From Gammaproteobacteria bacterium (GTDB taxonomy: Bacteria > Pseudomonadota > Gammaproteobacteria > SZUA-140), in the NCBI GenBank assembly GCA_021648525.1, contig JAKISP010000032.1, forward strand, positions 1-46,598: 46,598 nt of DNA, written 5' to 3'. Of the stretch, positions 1 through 10,267 are shown one piece after another (position 1 is the stretch's first letter; every line of letters begins with the position of its first letter). The position numbers and the translations under genes are program-made. The notes under the pieces are model-generated. The model was not told the DNA's origin. It saw only the letters and a program-made list of their open reading frames with translations, and searched no databases.

Positions 1-88
1 CGGTCATACCATCAATCGCGCGACCGGCTGCTGCCTTAGAAATATCGGCTGACTCGGCCACAGCGTCGATCAATTCTGCTTTATTCAC
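1..88 (-). CDS. hupB: DNA-binding protein HU-beta, N-terminal part (cut by window edge)
   Basis: Nucleoid-associated protein that binds and bends DNA as a dimer. Only the first 29 codons are inside the window. The translation starts MNKAELIDAVAESADISKAA and continues GRAIDGMT, the typical HU alpha1-alpha2 region. The start is GTG at 86-88, chosen because GGAG (97-100 on the plus strand as ctcc) lies 8 bases upstream and because the MNKxELIDA start matches the family. It lies directly downstream of lon, the usual gammaproteobacterial order clpP-clpX-lon-hupB, and has its own promoter. Confidence 0.93.
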   Translation of the reverse strand, partial: MNKAELIDAVAESADISKAAAGRAIDGMT

Positions 89-175
89 TATTCATGCTCC
101 AAATTAATTATCTGCAAAAAGGTATTTCAAAAACGCCTAAATATCCTGCAGAGGTAGTTTTCAACAACGGTGCCT

Positions 176-204
176 TTTATACATACGCATCACGCCTCTG
201 TCAA
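176..204 (-). promoter_or_regulatory. sigma-70 promoter of hupB
   Basis: On the minus strand a perfect -35 TTGACA (204-199) is followed after exactly 17 bases by TATAAA (181-176). It lies about 90 bases upstream of the hupB GTG and downstream of the lon terminator-like hairpin, so hupB can be expressed independently of lon. Confidence 0.8.
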
Positions 205-238
205 GCGAGTCAACTAAAAAACACTATAAAAGAAGGCT

Positions 239-277
239 AAAGCAAAAGATCCCACTCGCTGAAAGCGCGAGCAGGAT
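239..277 (-). terminator. Rho-independent-like terminator after lon
   Basis: Read on the minus strand, an 11-bp stem (ATCCTGCTCGC paired with GCGAGTGGGAT, including two G-U pairs) with a 7-base loop occupies 277-249. It is followed by CTTTTGCTTT. It lies about 40 bases past the lon stop codon and upstream of the hupB promoter. Confidence 0.6.
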
Positions 278-318
278 ACCCCAGGATGCGCCCTGATTAC
301 AAGGACTTTTAAAGTTTT

Positions 319-2751
319 TTAATGCGGCCTGATCTGGCCACTCTTTTTTAATTTAGATCCTTTTTTGCTGGATCCAATTTCACCACCATCTTTATCAACG
401 ATCGGTTCTGGCATATATTGCAGTGCCGCCAGCAAAACCTCATCAATCCATTTCACGGGCTTAATATCAAGGTCTTTTTTGATATTCGCAGGAATATCAA
501 CAAGATCACGCTTGTTGTCATCAGGAATCAGAACGGTCTTGATCCCGCCACGATGAGCAGCAAGTAATTTTTCCTTAAGGCCACCAATCGGTAACACTTC
601 ACCACGCAGTGTAATTTCACCTGTCATCGCCACATCGGCACGCACAGGAATCCCTGTTAACGCTGAAACCAACGCTGTACACATACCGCCACCTGCGCTT
701 GGACCATCTTTAGGAATACCACCCTCAGGCACATGCACATGAATATCATTCGTTTGATAAAAATCAGCATCAATACCCAGCAAGTTCGCACGACTACGCA
801 CAACCGTCATCGCTGCCTGCACAGATTCCTGCATCACATCGCCAATCTGGCCAGTGATCGTTAGCTTGCCTTTACCCGGCATCACAGTACCCTCAATGGT
901 CAGCAATTCTCCGCCTACTTCAGTCCATGCCAGCCCTGTTACCTGGCCAACCTGGTCATGCTCTTCAGCAAGGCCAAAACGAAAACGCTGCACACCAAGG
1001 TATTTCGCAAGATTTCGTGAACCTACGACAACTTTCTTTTTGCTATCGCTTAGCAGGATGCTTTTAACAACCTTACGACATACCTTCGAAATTTCACGTT
1101 CAAGGCCGCGCACACCTGCTTCGCGAGTGTAGTAACGAACGATGTCACGAATCGCCCCTTCTGAAATACTAATTTCATCAGACTTTAAACCGTTATCTTT
1201 AATCTGCTTGGTCAACAAATAGCGCTGTGCAATACTCACTTTTTCATCTTCGGTATAACCGGAGAGACGGATCACCTCCATCCGATCAAGCAGAGGCCCT
1301 GGAATGTTCATGCTGTTGGCAGTACAGACAAACATCACATCCGAAAGATCATAATCAACTTCTAAATAGTGGTCATTGAAAGTCGAATTCTGCTCCGGAT
1401 CAAGCACTTCAAGCAGAGCCGAGGCAGGGTCACCGCGGAAATCGTTTGCCATCTTATCGATTTCATCCAGCAGGAAAAGTGGATTTCGTGTCTCAACCTT
1501 AGCCAGGTTTTGTATAATTTTACCTGGCATCGAACCAATATAAGTACGACGATGTCCACGAATTTCAGCTTCATCACGTACACCACCCAGCGCCATGCGG
1601 ACAAACTTGCGATTAGTGGCGCGCGCAATTGAACGGCCTAATGATGTTTTACCGACACCAGGCGGGCCAACTAAGCAAAGAATTGGCCCTTTTAATTTAT
1701 CCACACGTTGCTGCACAGCAAGGTATTCAAGGATACGCTCTTTAACTTTATCAAGACCAAAGTGATCTGCCTCAAGCACACCTTCAGCCTTCGACAACTG
1801 ACGACAGATCTTGCTTCGTTTCTTCCACGGCACATTGGTAATCCAGTCGAGGTAGTTACGCACCACGGCCGCTTCCGCCGACATCGGTGACATCATTTTT
1901 AACTTGTTAAGCTCGGCATCCGCTTTTTTCTTCGCCTCTTTCGACATGCCCGACTTTTCAATCTTCTGTGTCAATTCATCGAGTTCATTGGGAACATCAT
2001 CCATATCACCCAGCTCTTTCTGAATCGCCTTCATCTGCTCATTCAGGTAATACTCGCGTTGACTCTTTTCCATCTGGCGCTTAACGCGACCGCGGATGCG
2101 CTTTTCAACCTGCAACAGATCAATCTCTGACTCCATCAAGCCCATCAAACGTTCAAGACGGACACGTGCTTCGACCTGTTCTAATAGCTCCTGACGCTCT
2201 TCAACCTTCAACGTCATGTGTGCCGCAATGGTATCCGCTAAACGACCTGCATCCTCAATAGAGGCCAGCGATGACAGCACCTCTGGTGGTACTTTATTAT
2301 TCAGTTTCACATACTGATCAAACTGACCCAGTACAGATCGGCTTAATACTTCGGCCTCACGTTCAGGCATTTCTGCGGCGCGCAATATCGAAATTTGCGC
2401 CACAAAATATTCCTGTGTCCCCATGAAATGGATGGTACGGGCACGCTCTACTCCTTCAACCAGTACTTTTACTGTGCCATCGGGAAGCTTTAACATCTGT
2501 AAGATGGTAGCAACCGTACCAATGCTGTAAATATCTTCTTCCTGTGGATCATCAATCGATGCATTACGCTGCGACACAAGCATGACCTGTTTGTCACGCT
2601 CCATTGCAGCCTCCAGAGCCTTGATCGATTTATCCCGACCAACAAACAATGGAATCACCATATGCGGATACACAACCACATCCCTTAGTGGTAGAACAGG
2701 AAGAATCGTTTGCTCTTCATCCACTTCCGTTAGCGCTTCATTCTTCGCCAT
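319..2751 (-). CDS. lon: ATP-dependent endopeptidase La (Lon), 810 aa
   Basis: Cytoplasmic AAA+ serine protease that degrades misfolded and short-lived regulatory proteins. Seen in order: N-terminal substrate-binding domain (about 17-210, [11 protein letters not shown]), coiled linker, AAA+ domain with Walker A GPPGVGKT (362-369), and the C-terminal protease domain. The catalytic Ser is in GPSAG (about S685) and the Lys in GGLKEK (about K728), the same 43-residue spacing as in the E. coli enzyme. Length is slightly above the usual 784 aa because of a lysine-rich C-terminal tail. The ATG has a GAGGG-like ribosome site upstream. It follows clpX by about 200 bases with a heat-shock-like promoter between them, and hupB follows. 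Confidence 0.98.
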   Translation of the reverse strand: MAKNEALTEVDEEQTILPVLPLRDVVVYPHMVIPLFVGRDKSIKALEAAMERDKQVMLVSQRNASIDDPQEEDIYSIGTVATILQMLKLPDGTVKVLVEGVERARTIHFMGTQEYFVAQISILRAAEMPEREAEVLSRSVLGQFDQYVKLNNKVPPEVLSSLASIEDAGRLADTIAAHMTLKVEERQELLEQVEARVRLERLMGLMESEIDLLQVEKRIRGRVKRQMEKSQREYYLNEQMKAIQKELGDMDDVPNELDELTQKIEKSGMSKEAKKKADAELNKLKMMSPMSAEAAVVRNYLDWITNVPWKKRSKICRQLSKAEGVLEADHFGLDKVKERILEYLAVQQRVDKLKGPILCLVGPPGVGKTSLGRSIARATNRKFVRMALGGVRDEAEIRGHRRTYIGSMPGKIIQNLAKVETRNPLFLLDEIDKMANDFRGDPASALLEVLDPEQNSTFNDHYLEVDYDLSDVMFVCTANSMNIPGPLLDRMEVIRLSGYTEDEKVSIAQRYLLTKQIKDNGLKSDEISISEGAIRDIVRYYTREAGVRGLEREISKVCRKVVKSILLSDSKKKVVVGSRNLAKYLGVQRFRFGLAEEHDQVGQVTGLAWTEVGGELLTIEGTVMPGKGKLTITGQIGDVMQESVQAAMTVVRSRANLLGIDADFYQTNDIHVHVPEGGIPKDGPSAGGGMCTALVSALTGIPVRADVAMTGEITLRGEVLPIGGLKEKLLAAHRGGIKTVLIPDDNKRDLVDIPANIKKDLDIKPVKWIDEVLLAALQYMPEPIVDKDGGEIGSSKKGSKLKKSGQIRPH

Positions 2752-2852
2752 GATAAGCCCTCATTTTTTTACGGGGTGTAGTGAGGCTACACACTCTCTC
2801 ATTAAATTCATCGACATGTATGCGCCGTCCTTTACACCTAAATACAGAATTT

Positions 2853-2885
2853 TATATAGGCACGAATAATGCATTTTTCAAGGGG
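2853..2885 (-). promoter_or_regulatory. Heat-shock (sigma-32-like) promoter of lon
   Basis: The minus strand reads CCCCTTGAA (2885-2877), a full match to the sigma-32 -35 core CTTGAA, followed after about 15-16 bases by GCCTATAT (2861-2854), close to the -10 form CCCCATnT. It lies about 100 bases upstream of the lon start. Lon is a known heat-shock gene in gammaproteobacteria. The assignment rests on motif match only. Confidence 0.6.
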
Positions 2886-2925
2886 AACTGCCTTTAACAG
2901 ACATGAAAATTATCTCAGATTTATA

Positions 2926-2942
2926 CCGCCTATAATAGGCGG
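2926..2942 (-). terminator. Palindrome in the clpX-lon intergenic region
   Basis: Eight-base perfect arms CCGCCTAT and ATAGGCGG around one central base, 13 bases past the clpX stop. There is no clear T-run after it on the minus strand, so it is more likely a partial terminator, attenuator or processing hairpin than a strong terminator. Confidence 0.4.
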
Positions 2943-2954
2943 CACAAATCGCTA

Positions 2955-4250
2955 TCAATCGTTTGTTGCGGAAGCCTGACCTTTTTCATTACTGGCATAA
3001 ATCATCAGCGGATCAGAATCAGCATTAATCACGCTTTCATCAACGACCACTTTAGCCACGCTCTCAATCGATGGCAGATCGTACATCGTATCGAGCAATA
3101 CGTGCTCTATAATTGAGCGCAATCCACGCGCACCCGTTTTACGCTCCATCGCCTTGCGTGCCACGGCACTCAAGGCATCGTCTCGAATATCTAATTCACA
3201 CCCTTCCATTTCAAAGAGCTTACCAAACTGCTTGGTAATCGCATTTTTAGGCTCTGTCAAAATTTTAATCAATGATGCCTCATCCAGCTCTTCAAGTGTC
3301 GCGATAACCGGTAGACGGCCCACAAACTCAGGGATCAAACCATATTTAACCAGATCTTCCGGCTCAACAGAATAGAGAACCTCACCGACTGGGCGCTTGT
3401 CATCTTTGCTCTTCACTTCGGCAGAAAAACCGATGCCGCCTTTTTCTGAACGATCACGAATCACTTTATCCAGACCGGCAAATGCACCACCACAGATAAA
3501 CAGAATGTTTGAAGTATCGACCTGCAGGAATTCTTGCTGCGGATGTTTACGCCCCCCCTGAGGTGGCACGGATGCAACAGTACCTTCGATCAATTTCAAC
3601 AAAGCCTGCTGCACACCTTCACCAGACACGTCACGTGTGATTGATGGATTATCTGATTTACGCGAAATTTTATCGATTTCATCAATATAGACAATGCCAC
3701 TCTGCGCCTTATCCACGTCATAATCACATTTCTGCAGCAGTTTCTGGATAATGTTTTCAACGTCTTCACCCACATAACCCGCCTCAGTCAACGTTGTCGC
3801 GTCAGCAATGGTGAACGGTACATTCAGCAATCGAGCAAGAGTCTCGGCCAACAACGTCTTGCCACACCCTGTTGGACCAATAAGCAGGATGTTACTCTTT
3901 GCAAGCTCAACATCACCCTTCTTGTCAGCCACCTCCAGCCGCTTGTAGTGATTATAAACCGCAACTGCCAGCACTTTTTTAGCGCGTTTTTGCCCGATCA
4001 CATACTCATCAAGGATGTCATTGATCTCATGGGGCGTTGGCAATTTAGCACCCTGCATGGAAGCAGATTTCTCCTGCACCTCTTCTCGAATAATATCATT
4101 GCAGAGCTCCACGCACTCATCGCAAACAAAGACCGATGGGCCTGCAATTAGCTTACGCACCTCATGCTGACTCTTGCCACAAAAAGAGCAATACAGTAAC
4201 TTTTCGCTCTCTTCAGTTTTATCGTTGTCGTTGTCTTTATCATCGCTCAT
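2955..4250 (-). CDS. clpX: ATP-dependent Clp protease ATP-binding subunit ClpX, 431 aa
   Basis: AAA+ unfoldase that recognises tagged or specific substrates and threads them into ClpP. The N-terminal zinc-binding domain has four cysteines (C21, C24, C43, C46). Walker A is GPTGCGKT (about 125-132), the DEID Walker B follows, and the pore loop and sensor regions are intact (GARGLRSI near the C terminus). Length is normal for the family. It lies between clpP and lon, all on the minus strand. Confidence 0.98.
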   Translation of the reverse strand: MSDDKDNDNDKTEESEKLLYCSFCGKSQHEVRKLIAGPSVFVCDECVELCNDIIREEVQEKSASMQGAKLPTPHEINDILDEYVIGQKRAKKVLAVAVYNHYKRLEVADKKGDVELAKSNILLIGPTGCGKTLLAETLARLLNVPFTIADATTLTEAGYVGEDVENIIQKLLQKCDYDVDKAQSGIVYIDEIDKISRKSDNPSITRDVSGEGVQQALLKLIEGTVASVPPQGGRKHPQQEFLQVDTSNILFICGGAFAGLDKVIRDRSEKGGIGFSAEVKSKDDKRPVGEVLYSVEPEDLVKYGLIPEFVGRLPVIATLEELDEASLIKILTEPKNAITKQFGKLFEMEGCELDIRDDALSAVARKAMERKTGARGLRSIIEHVLLDTMYDLPSIESVAKVVVDESVINADSDPLMIYASNEKGQASATND

Positions 4251-4351
4251 GACTAACTCCGCTACTTCATGATTAAAGGGAACACACGCCCTTTATCCGT
4301 TCTTCCGTCAATTTCGTTACACATTACAAAAAATGCAACTATTATGCCGTG

Positions 4352-4933
4352 TTATCGTTTTTCTAATACTGTATCGATCAAGCCGTATTCAACGGCCTCA
4401 TCGCCTGACATGAAATTATCACGGTCGGTATCGGCCTGTACACGCTCAAGTTTCTGCCCGGTATGGTTTGCCATCACCTTGTTTAGCTCATCTCGAATAC
4501 GGAGAATTTCACGGGCGTGGATGTCAAAATCAGCTGCCTGCCCCTGAAACCCACCCAACGGCTGATGAATCATCATCCGGGAATGAGGCAAACAATAGCG
4601 TTTGTCTTTCGCACCACCCGTCAGCAGCAGCGCACCCATGCTGGCTGCCTGACCAATACACATGGTGCTGACGTCAGGTTTAATAAACTGCATGGTGTCA
4701 TATATCGCCATACCCGCGGTCACGGAACCACCCGGCGAATTAATATAGAGATGTATATCTTTATCTGGATTTTCAGACTCCAGAAATAACAACTGCGCCA
4801 CAACAAGGTTAGACATGTGGTCTTCAACCTGCCCTACCAGAAAAATAACCCGCTCTTTAAGCAGCCTGGAGTAAATATCGTAGGCACGCTCCCCGCGTGA
4901 AGACTGCTCTACTACCATCGGAACCAGATTCAT
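4352..4933 (-). CDS. clpP: ATP-dependent Clp protease proteolytic subunit ClpP
   Basis: Serine protease that forms a double heptamer and works with ClpX. The catalytic Ser is in GQAASMGA, the His in MMIHQP, and an Asp lies in the following segment (QAADFDIHA). I place the start at the ATG at 4933-4931 ([19 protein letters not shown]) because AGGAG lies 8 bases upstream. An in-frame ATG at 4978 and a GTG at 4981 would add 15-16 residues, which could be a propeptide as in E. coli ClpP. Product is 193 aa from the internal ATG or 208 aa from ATG 4978. clpX follows about 100 bases downstream. Confidence 0.96.
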   Translation of the reverse strand: MNLVPMVVEQSSRGERAYDIYSRLLKERVIFLVGQVEDHMSNLVVAQLLFLESENPDKDIHLYINSPGGSVTAGMAIYDTMQFIKPDVSTMCIGQAASMGALLLTGGAKDKRYCLPHSRMMIHQPLGGFQGQAADFDIHAREILRIRDELNKVMANHTGQKLERVQADTDRDNFMSGDEAVEYGLIDTVLEKR

Positions 4934-4981
4934 ACTAGTCTCTCCTGTTACCATCTGATCAATTGTTCTATCGGTCATCAC

Positions 4982-5342
4982 CCTCTATCCTTTAATGCTT
5001 CCTGTTGCTCGGCAACTATTTGTCTTAGCTAGAAATATCCATGAATTCTCAGGCTTAGATTACTCACTTTTCTGACCTTTTCATACCAGAAAAACAACCT
5101 GATATCATCAAAACTTCATCATGGTACGGCTTTAATATTCGGCTCAGGCACTCCATTCATGAGCAATAAAACGCAACTTTATCTGCTCTCCCTGAAAGCA
5201 GACCAGCTCCCACCTCAACTGACCACTATTCGATGCTAATTTCAATAAGATAGCAGTTTTCAACAATCCAGTACCAGCCTCTCCTCTCGTCAACACATAT
5301 TGCGCCAGAAAAGAGTGATTTTCAGCAAAAAAACCAGGGTTA
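4982..5342. other. tig-clpP intergenic region
   Basis: About 360 bases without a credible gene. A small hairpin (GTTGC arms at 5004-5008 and 5012-5016) lies in the clpP leader. This region should hold the clpP promoter, but I could not identify convincing -35 and -10 elements. Several TTGAA-like motifs occur near 5240-5265 without a matching -10. Confidence 0.4.
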
Positions 5343-6644
5343 TTACTTAGGACGCTCCATTAATGTTTCAAAAGTCGTTATCTGATCTTCAACCTGAATT
5401 TTTTCCAGAACCCAGTCAACGACCATCTCTTCAAGCACCACCGACTCAATTTGCCCTAAACGCTCACGCTCTGCGTAATACCACTTAACCACTTCATCAG
5501 GTGTATCATAAGTGGATGCAACGGTCTCAACCGTTTCACGGATCTTCTCAGGAGCGGCTTTAAGATCATTAGACTTTACAATTTCAGAGATCAACAGGCT
5601 TAATGTCACACGACGACGCGCCTGGTCTTCGTACATTTTGCCATCTATCATATCCAGCCCGTCTACAGGCACACCCTGTTTGCTCAGGTTGGCTTTCATC
5701 TGGTTCATCAGCGCATTGATTTCATCATCCACCAGACTCTTAGGCAGCTCAATAGCGTTGTTCTCAAACAGCATGTCCATCACCGCCTGTTTGGTCTTGC
5801 CTTTAATCGCCTGATCGAGCTCATACTGCATGCTTTTTCTTAGCTCACCGCGCAGATCGTCCAGATTCTCAATACCAAAATTCTTAGCAAACTCTTCGTC
5901 GATTTCGGGCAGCTTTGCCTCAGAAACAGATTGAATGGTGACCGCAAATTCAGCTGCTTTTCCTGCAAGCTCAGCAGCCTGGTAACCCTCAGGGAAAGTC
6001 ACATTAACCGCTGTCTCGTCACCCTTTGAACAACCAACTAACTGATCTTCAAAACCAGGAATAAAAGTGCTGGAACCCAGTACCAGGGACACATTTTCAC
6101 CTTCGCCACCCGCAAACTTCTCACCATCAACGGAGCCAACAAAATCAACAACCAACTGATCTTCTGTTTTAGCAGCCCGGTCTACTTCTTCCCATTCAAC
6201 GCGTTGACGACGCATTTTATCGATCATCCCATCGATGTCGGTCTCGGCGATCTCAACGGCAGGTCTTTCAACACTCACCCCTTCAAATGACGCCAGCTCA
6301 ACATCTGGGTAAACTTCAAAAGTGGCAGTAAATTCAATGTTGTCGTTCTCACCTGTCGGCTTAGGCTCAAAAACAGGCATGCCTGCTGGCTGTAATTTCT
6401 CAGCTGTCAGTGCTTCATAAAAACTGGTGCGAGTCACTTCGTCCATCACTTCCTGGCGCACTTTAGATCCATATTTGTTTGCAACAACCCTGGCAGGTAC
6501 TTTACCCGGACGGAAACCAGGTAAATTCACGGTACGCGACAGTGATTGAAGACGCTTCTGCACCTCTTGATCAACACGTTCAGCAGGCACTGCTACCGTC
6601 ATTTTACGTTCCAGCGCGCTAGTGGCCTCAACAGAAACTTGCAT
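5343..6644 (-). CDS. tig: Trigger factor, ribosome-associated chaperone and prolyl isomerase
   Basis: Binds at the ribosome exit tunnel and shelters nascent chains. The N-terminal ribosome-binding domain shows the signature GFRPGKVP. The central FKBP-type PPIase domain includes the segment EKFAGGEGENVSLVLGSSTF, and a helical C-terminal chaperone domain follows. The start is ATG 6644-6642 (MQVSVEATSALERK, matching the E. coli start MQVSVE), with GAGGAAA 6 bases upstream. A TTG five codons earlier overlaps that ribosome site and is not credible. The product is 433 aa, a normal length. It is first of the tig-clpP-clpX-lon series. Confidence 0.97.
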   Translation of the reverse strand: MQVSVEATSALERKMTVAVPAERVDQEVQKRLQSLSRTVNLPGFRPGKVPARVVANKYGSKVRQEVMDEVTRTSFYEALTAEKLQPAGMPVFEPKPTGENDNIEFTATFEVYPDVELASFEGVSVERPAVEIAETDIDGMIDKMRRQRVEWEEVDRAAKTEDQLVVDFVGSVDGEKFAGGEGENVSLVLGSSTFIPGFEDQLVGCSKGDETAVNVTFPEGYQAAELAGKAAEFAVTIQSVSEAKLPEIDEEFAKNFGIENLDDLRGELRKSMQYELDQAIKGKTKQAVMDMLFENNAIELPKSLVDDEINALMNQMKANLSKQGVPVDGLDMIDGKMYEDQARRRVTLSLLISEIVKSNDLKAAPEKIRETVETVASTYDTPDEVVKWYYAERERLGQIESVVLEEMVVDWVLEKIQVEDQITTFETLMERPK

Positions 6645-6983
6645 GTCATCTTTCCTCAATTAACTAAAAATAATTCAATTACAATAAAATCAGGTTGTTG
6701 AAAGAGCCCAGGACGAATACAGGATAAGGCAAATTCGACGAACGCCCACAATAGGCACTAAGAAGCGCAGTTTACACGGACTAAATGCGCATTTCGAGCC
6801 GAATTTCCTGTGAGCCACTGACAAATAAACACAACACAATCATTTTTGAGGTTTTTTTCAACAATCGGCTCTATTATTCACGACATCTGCCCATGCCTGG
6901 CTGTGATGCAGGACGTAACCAACAGGACTAGATCCCTGCGCCAGTAATTTCGTCAAAGAACAAACAACAGAGAGATTAAAATA
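6645..6983. other. tRNA-Leu to tig intergenic region
   Basis: About 340 bases with no coding sequence I can support. It contains AT-rich sequence suitable for the tig promoter (TTGAAA-like and TATTGT-like stretches), but I cannot assign a clear promoter or terminator. Confidence 0.35.
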
Positions 6984-7068
6984 TGGTGCGAAAGGAGAGA
7001 CTCGAACTCTCACGGGTTGCCCCACTGGTACCTAAAACCAGCGCGTATACCAATTTCGCCACTTTCGC
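6984..7068 (-). tRNA. tRNA-Leu (anticodon UAG)
   Basis: Minus-strand cloverleaf with acceptor GCGAAAG/CTTTCGC, long variable arm (class II), T-loop GTTCGAGTC, encoded CCA (6984-6986), and anticodon loop TTTAGGT giving UAG. Last tRNA of the five-gene cluster upstream of tig. Confidence 0.95.
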
Positions 7069-7174
7069 AAAGTATGAACATATTACGATGTAATATGCCT
7101 GGCTAACAAAATACTACCGCAGTATATATTTAAACTGCACATCTTTAAACACCACACCAACCACTATAATATAA

Positions 7175-7250
<76 letters not shown>

Positions 7251-7255
7251 AAATA

Positions 7256-7331
7256 TGGGGTGAACGATGGGGCTCGAACCCACGACCACCGGAATCACAA
7301 TCCGGGGCTCTACCAACTGAGCTACGCTCAC
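7256..7331 (-). tRNA. tRNA-His (anticodon GUG)
   Basis: Minus-strand cloverleaf. Anticodon stem CCGGA/TCCGG with loop TTGTGAT gives GUG. The discriminator base is C as expected for His, and the base at 7332 supplies the extra 5-prime G (-1). CCA is encoded at 7258-7256. Confidence 0.95.
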
Positions 7332-7365
7332 CATAAAACCTTAAAACAGAGCCACACTATAAATA

Positions 7366-7442
7366 TGGCGCGCCTGGCAGGACTCGAACCTGCTACCCTC
7401 GGCTTAGAAGGCCGATGCTCTATCCGGATGAGCTACAGGCGC
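7366..7442 (-). tRNA. tRNA-Arg (anticodon UCU)
   Basis: Minus-strand cloverleaf with acceptor GCGCCTG, anticodon stem TCGGC/GCCGA with loop CTTCTAA giving UCU, T-loop GTTCGAGTC, and encoded CCA. Confidence 0.95.
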
Positions 7443-7529
7443 TTAAACCGCCAGGATGGCTATCCCGCTTCATTCTCGGGGACGACCATCCACAAGTCAC
7501 ATTAGGACATGGGACAGACTGACTTTAAA

Positions 7530-7606
7530 TGGTCGGGGTAGAGAGATTCGAACTCCCGACATCCTGCTCCCAAAGCAGGCGCGCTACCAGGCTGCGCTAT
7601 ACCCCG
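7530..7606 (-). tRNA. tRNA-Pro (anticodon UGG)
   Basis: Minus-strand cloverleaf with acceptor CGGGGTA/TACCCCG, anticodon stem CCTGC/GCAGG with loop TTTGGGA giving UGG, and encoded CCA. It is the first tRNA after the cluster promoter. Confidence 0.95.
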
Positions 7607-7671
7607 AATTGCCTCTTATGTTTAAAGCGCTATCGGTAACGTCACGACCATCGCTTCTCACAAGGCCGTGG

Positions 7672-7700
7672 ATAATACCCGTGGTTTGATCGAACGTCAA
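7672..7700 (-). promoter_or_regulatory. Promoter of the five-tRNA operon
   Basis: The minus strand reads TTGACG (7700-7695), a 17-base spacer, then TATTAT (7677-7672), about 65 bases upstream of tRNA-Pro. A GC-rich discriminator (CCACGGCC) follows, as is common for stringently controlled stable-RNA promoters. It sits immediately after the end of the MFS gene. Confidence 0.7.
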
Positions 7701-7709
7701 TTCCATGAC

Positions 7710-8873
7710 TCACTTTTCTTCATGTTTTATGTGAATTTTTTTCCAGGCGATCCAAAAAGCTACAAAACTCACCATTGCCGCCAACAAAAATGTCCACGAT
7801 GGCCCCAGGCTTTCCCATGTATAACCACTATAAAGACTACCAATGGCACCACCCGCACCAAAACTGATACTGCTATAGAGCGCCTGCCCTTTCCCCTGGT
7901 GACGACCTGCAAAATATTGATGGATCAACGAAATCGCAACCGCATGAAACACACCAAAACTAAAGGCATGTAGTAGCTGTGTAAACATCATCACCGCTAG
8001 CGATTCCGCCCACCATGCCACCAACAACCAACGTAATGTCGTGAATGCCAATGCCACTAACAATAACCAACGCACACCAAAACGCGGAAAAAGGCGGTGC
8101 ATTACCAGAAAGGCACCAATCTCGGCCACTACCCCTAATGCCCATAACATCCCGATCGTGCGGCTTGAGTAACCGATATCACCAAGGTAAATGGTAAAAA
8201 ACGTGTAATAAGGGCCGTGTCCCATCTGCACTAAAAAACAGATCACCAACAACGCCACCACAATCGGCTGTCGTAATACATTTCTCAACGGCTCATGGTC
8301 AAGCGGCAAATGGCCCGCTGCACGCTCCGGCACCACCAGGCTACTGAACCAGATCGCAGCAAATAGCATCACCAGCACCAGTGGCAACAAGTCTACCCCG
8401 CGTGCCTCCAGCAGTGGCCCCACTACCACCACTGCAATAATAAAACCCACCGACCCCCACAAACGAATGCTGCTGTAGCGATGGATGTTGCCATCCAGGT
8501 GGCTCATCGTCGCCGCTTCAAACTGCGGCAATGTTGCATTCCAGAAAAAACTAAAGAGACAGGTCACAAACGCCATCCACCAATAGGAAACGCCGAGAAA
8601 AACACCACCAAAGGCAATTACCGACAATAGCGATCCGAGTCGCACAATCATCATCCGGCGGCCAGAGTGATCGGCGATCCAGCCCCAGATATTGGGGGCA
8701 ACAATCTTGGTCGCCATCAAAATCGCAATCAGTTCACCAATTTCACGCGCGCCAAAACCAAGCGATTGTAGATATAATCCCCAGTAAGGCAGCAGTGCCC
8801 CAAGGGCCGCGAAATAGAAAAAATAGAAGCCGGAGAGACGCCAGTACGGCGCCGCTTCATCAGGTTTTGACAT
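7710..8873 (-). CDS. MFS transporter, HcaT/nucleoside-permease-like (MFS_1_like)
   Basis: Inner-membrane carrier of 387 aa with about 12 hydrophobic segments. The start YWRLSGFYFFYFAALGALLP and the segment GELIAILMATKIVAPNIWGW resemble the 3-phenylpropionate permease HcaT-like branch of the major facilitator superfamily. The loop DHSGRRMMIVRLG between TM2 and TM3 is the usual MFS motif A position. The substrate cannot be read from the sequence. Its ATG overlaps the aroC stop codon by one base (TAATG), so translation is probably coupled to aroC. Confidence 0.85.
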   Translation of the reverse strand: MSKPDEAAPYWRLSGFYFFYFAALGALLPYWGLYLQSLGFGAREIGELIAILMATKIVAPNIWGWIADHSGRRMMIVRLGSLLSVIAFGGVFLGVSYWWMAFVTCLFSFFWNATLPQFEAATMSHLDGNIHRYSSIRLWGSVGFIIAVVVVGPLLEARGVDLLPLVLVMLFAAIWFSSLVVPERAAGHLPLDHEPLRNVLRQPIVVALLVICFLVQMGHGPYYTFFTIYLGDIGYSSRTIGMLWALGVVAEIGAFLVMHRLFPRFGVRWLLLVALAFTTLRWLLVAWWAESLAVMMFTQLLHAFSFGVFHAVAISLIHQYFAGRHQGKGQALYSSISFGAGGAIGSLYSGYTWESLGPSWTFLLAAMVSFVAFWIAWKKIHIKHEEK

Positions 8874-9970
8874 TAAGGCTGAGCAGGAATAACAGGAGTT
8901 TCCGACTGCACGTCGGCATTCTGTGCACGATGGCGCAACATATGATCCATCAACACCATTGCCAACATCGCCTCCGCAATCGGTGTAGCGCGGATACCGA
9001 CACAGGGGTCATGCCGTCCTTTGGTCACCACCTCCATCGGCTCACCGTGGATATCAACACTCTTACCCGGCAGACGCAGACTCGACGTCGCTTTGAGCGC
9101 AATACTGGCACGGATATGCTGCCCACTGGAGATGCCACCCAACACCCCCCCTGCGTGGTTGGTGAGAAAACCTTGCGGGGTTATTTCATCACGATGCACG
9201 GTGCCCTTCTGTTCAACACAATCAAACCCTGCACCAATCTCAACACCTTTCACCGCATTAATGCTCATCAACGCATGGGCGATGTCTGCATCAAGACGAT
9301 CAAAGATCGGCTCACCCCAACCCGGCGGCACCCCTTCGGCCACCACGTTAATACGCGCACCAATTGAGTTACCCTCTTTACGCAGCGCATCCATATACTT
9401 TTCCAACTCCTCCACCTTAGAGGCATCAGGACAGAAAAAGGCATTATTACCCACCTCGCCCCAGTCCAGCGCATCCGCCTTGATCGGCCCCAGTTGTGCC
9501 ATATAGCCACGAATCGTGATGCCGTAACGTACCTTCAGGTATTTTTTAGCAATCGCACCTGCCGCCACACGCATCGCCGTCTCACGTGCAGACGAACGCC
9601 CGCCACCGCGATAATCGCGTGTGCCATATTTCTGCTGATAGGTGTAGTCGGCGTGACCAGGGCGAAAACTATTCATAATATTCGAGTAGTCTTTCGAACG
9701 CTGATCAGTGTTTTCAATGATCAGACCTATCGGCGTACCGGTGGTCTTACCCTCAAACACCCCCGAAAGAATCTTCACCTCATCCGCCTCACGCCGCTGT
9801 GTGGTGTGACGCGAGGTACCCGGCTTGCGTCGATCGAGATCAAGTTGTAGATCTGCAACGTCCAGTTCAAGCCCCGGTGGACAGCCATCAACGATGCAAC
9901 CAAGCGCAGGCCCATGACTTTCACCAAAAGAGGTGACCGTAAAAAGTTTTCCAAATGAATTTCCTGACAT
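8873..9970 (-). CDS. aroC: Chorismate synthase
   Basis: Converts EPSP to chorismate, the last step of the shikimate pathway, using reduced FMN without net redox change. The N-terminal [16 protein letters not shown] signature and the [20 protein letters not shown] and [11 protein letters not shown] signatures are intact. The start is ATG 9970-9968 ([20 protein letters not shown], aligning with E. coli MAGNTIG). A TTG two codons upstream is less likely. No strong ribosome site is visible. The product is 365 aa. The downstream MFS gene overlaps by one base. Confidence 0.98.
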   Translation of the reverse strand: MSGNSFGKLFTVTSFGESHGPALGCIVDGCPPGLELDVADLQLDLDRRKPGTSRHTTQRREADEVKILSGVFEGKTTGTPIGLIIENTDQRSKDYSNIMNSFRPGHADYTYQQKYGTRDYRGGGRSSARETAMRVAAGAIAKKYLKVRYGITIRGYMAQLGPIKADALDWGEVGNNAFFCPDASKVEELEKYMDALRKEGNSIGARINVVAEGVPPGWGEPIFDRLDADIAHALMSINAVKGVEIGAGFDCVEQKGTVHRDEITPQGFLTNHAGGVLGGISSGQHIRASIALKATSSLRLPGKSVDIHGEPMEVVTKGRHDPCVGIRATPIAEAMLAMVLMDHMLRHRAQNADVQSETPVIPAQP

Positions 9971-10267
9971 GGGCAATATTGTAGCGGAAATCGAGTCACG
10001 GTGTCTCGTTCAACATTCCCCACTATCGTTGTCCGCTTAGATGATCAGCAGCCTGTCTGGCTCAAGCCTTGCACAAGCGTCCACAGGATCAGATTAGTCA
10101 GCTGTAAGTGTTACCAATAATTAAAAAAATACTTCAAGCAATATCCATGAATGGATCAATTCATTTTTTCGTTTTTAAAACACGGTTGGTGCTCAGGGTG
10201 AATAATTTCCGATCAACTGCCGAGGTTAACTCACTAAGACCTTTTTTATTTCGGCTCTGTTTTACAC
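9971..10267. other. aroC upstream intergenic region
   Basis: About 300 bases between aroC and the PrcB-like gene, both on the minus strand. I see no convincing ORF or structured RNA. It is AT-rich at 10110-10260 and should contain the aroC promoter and the end of the protease transcript. Confidence 0.35.
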
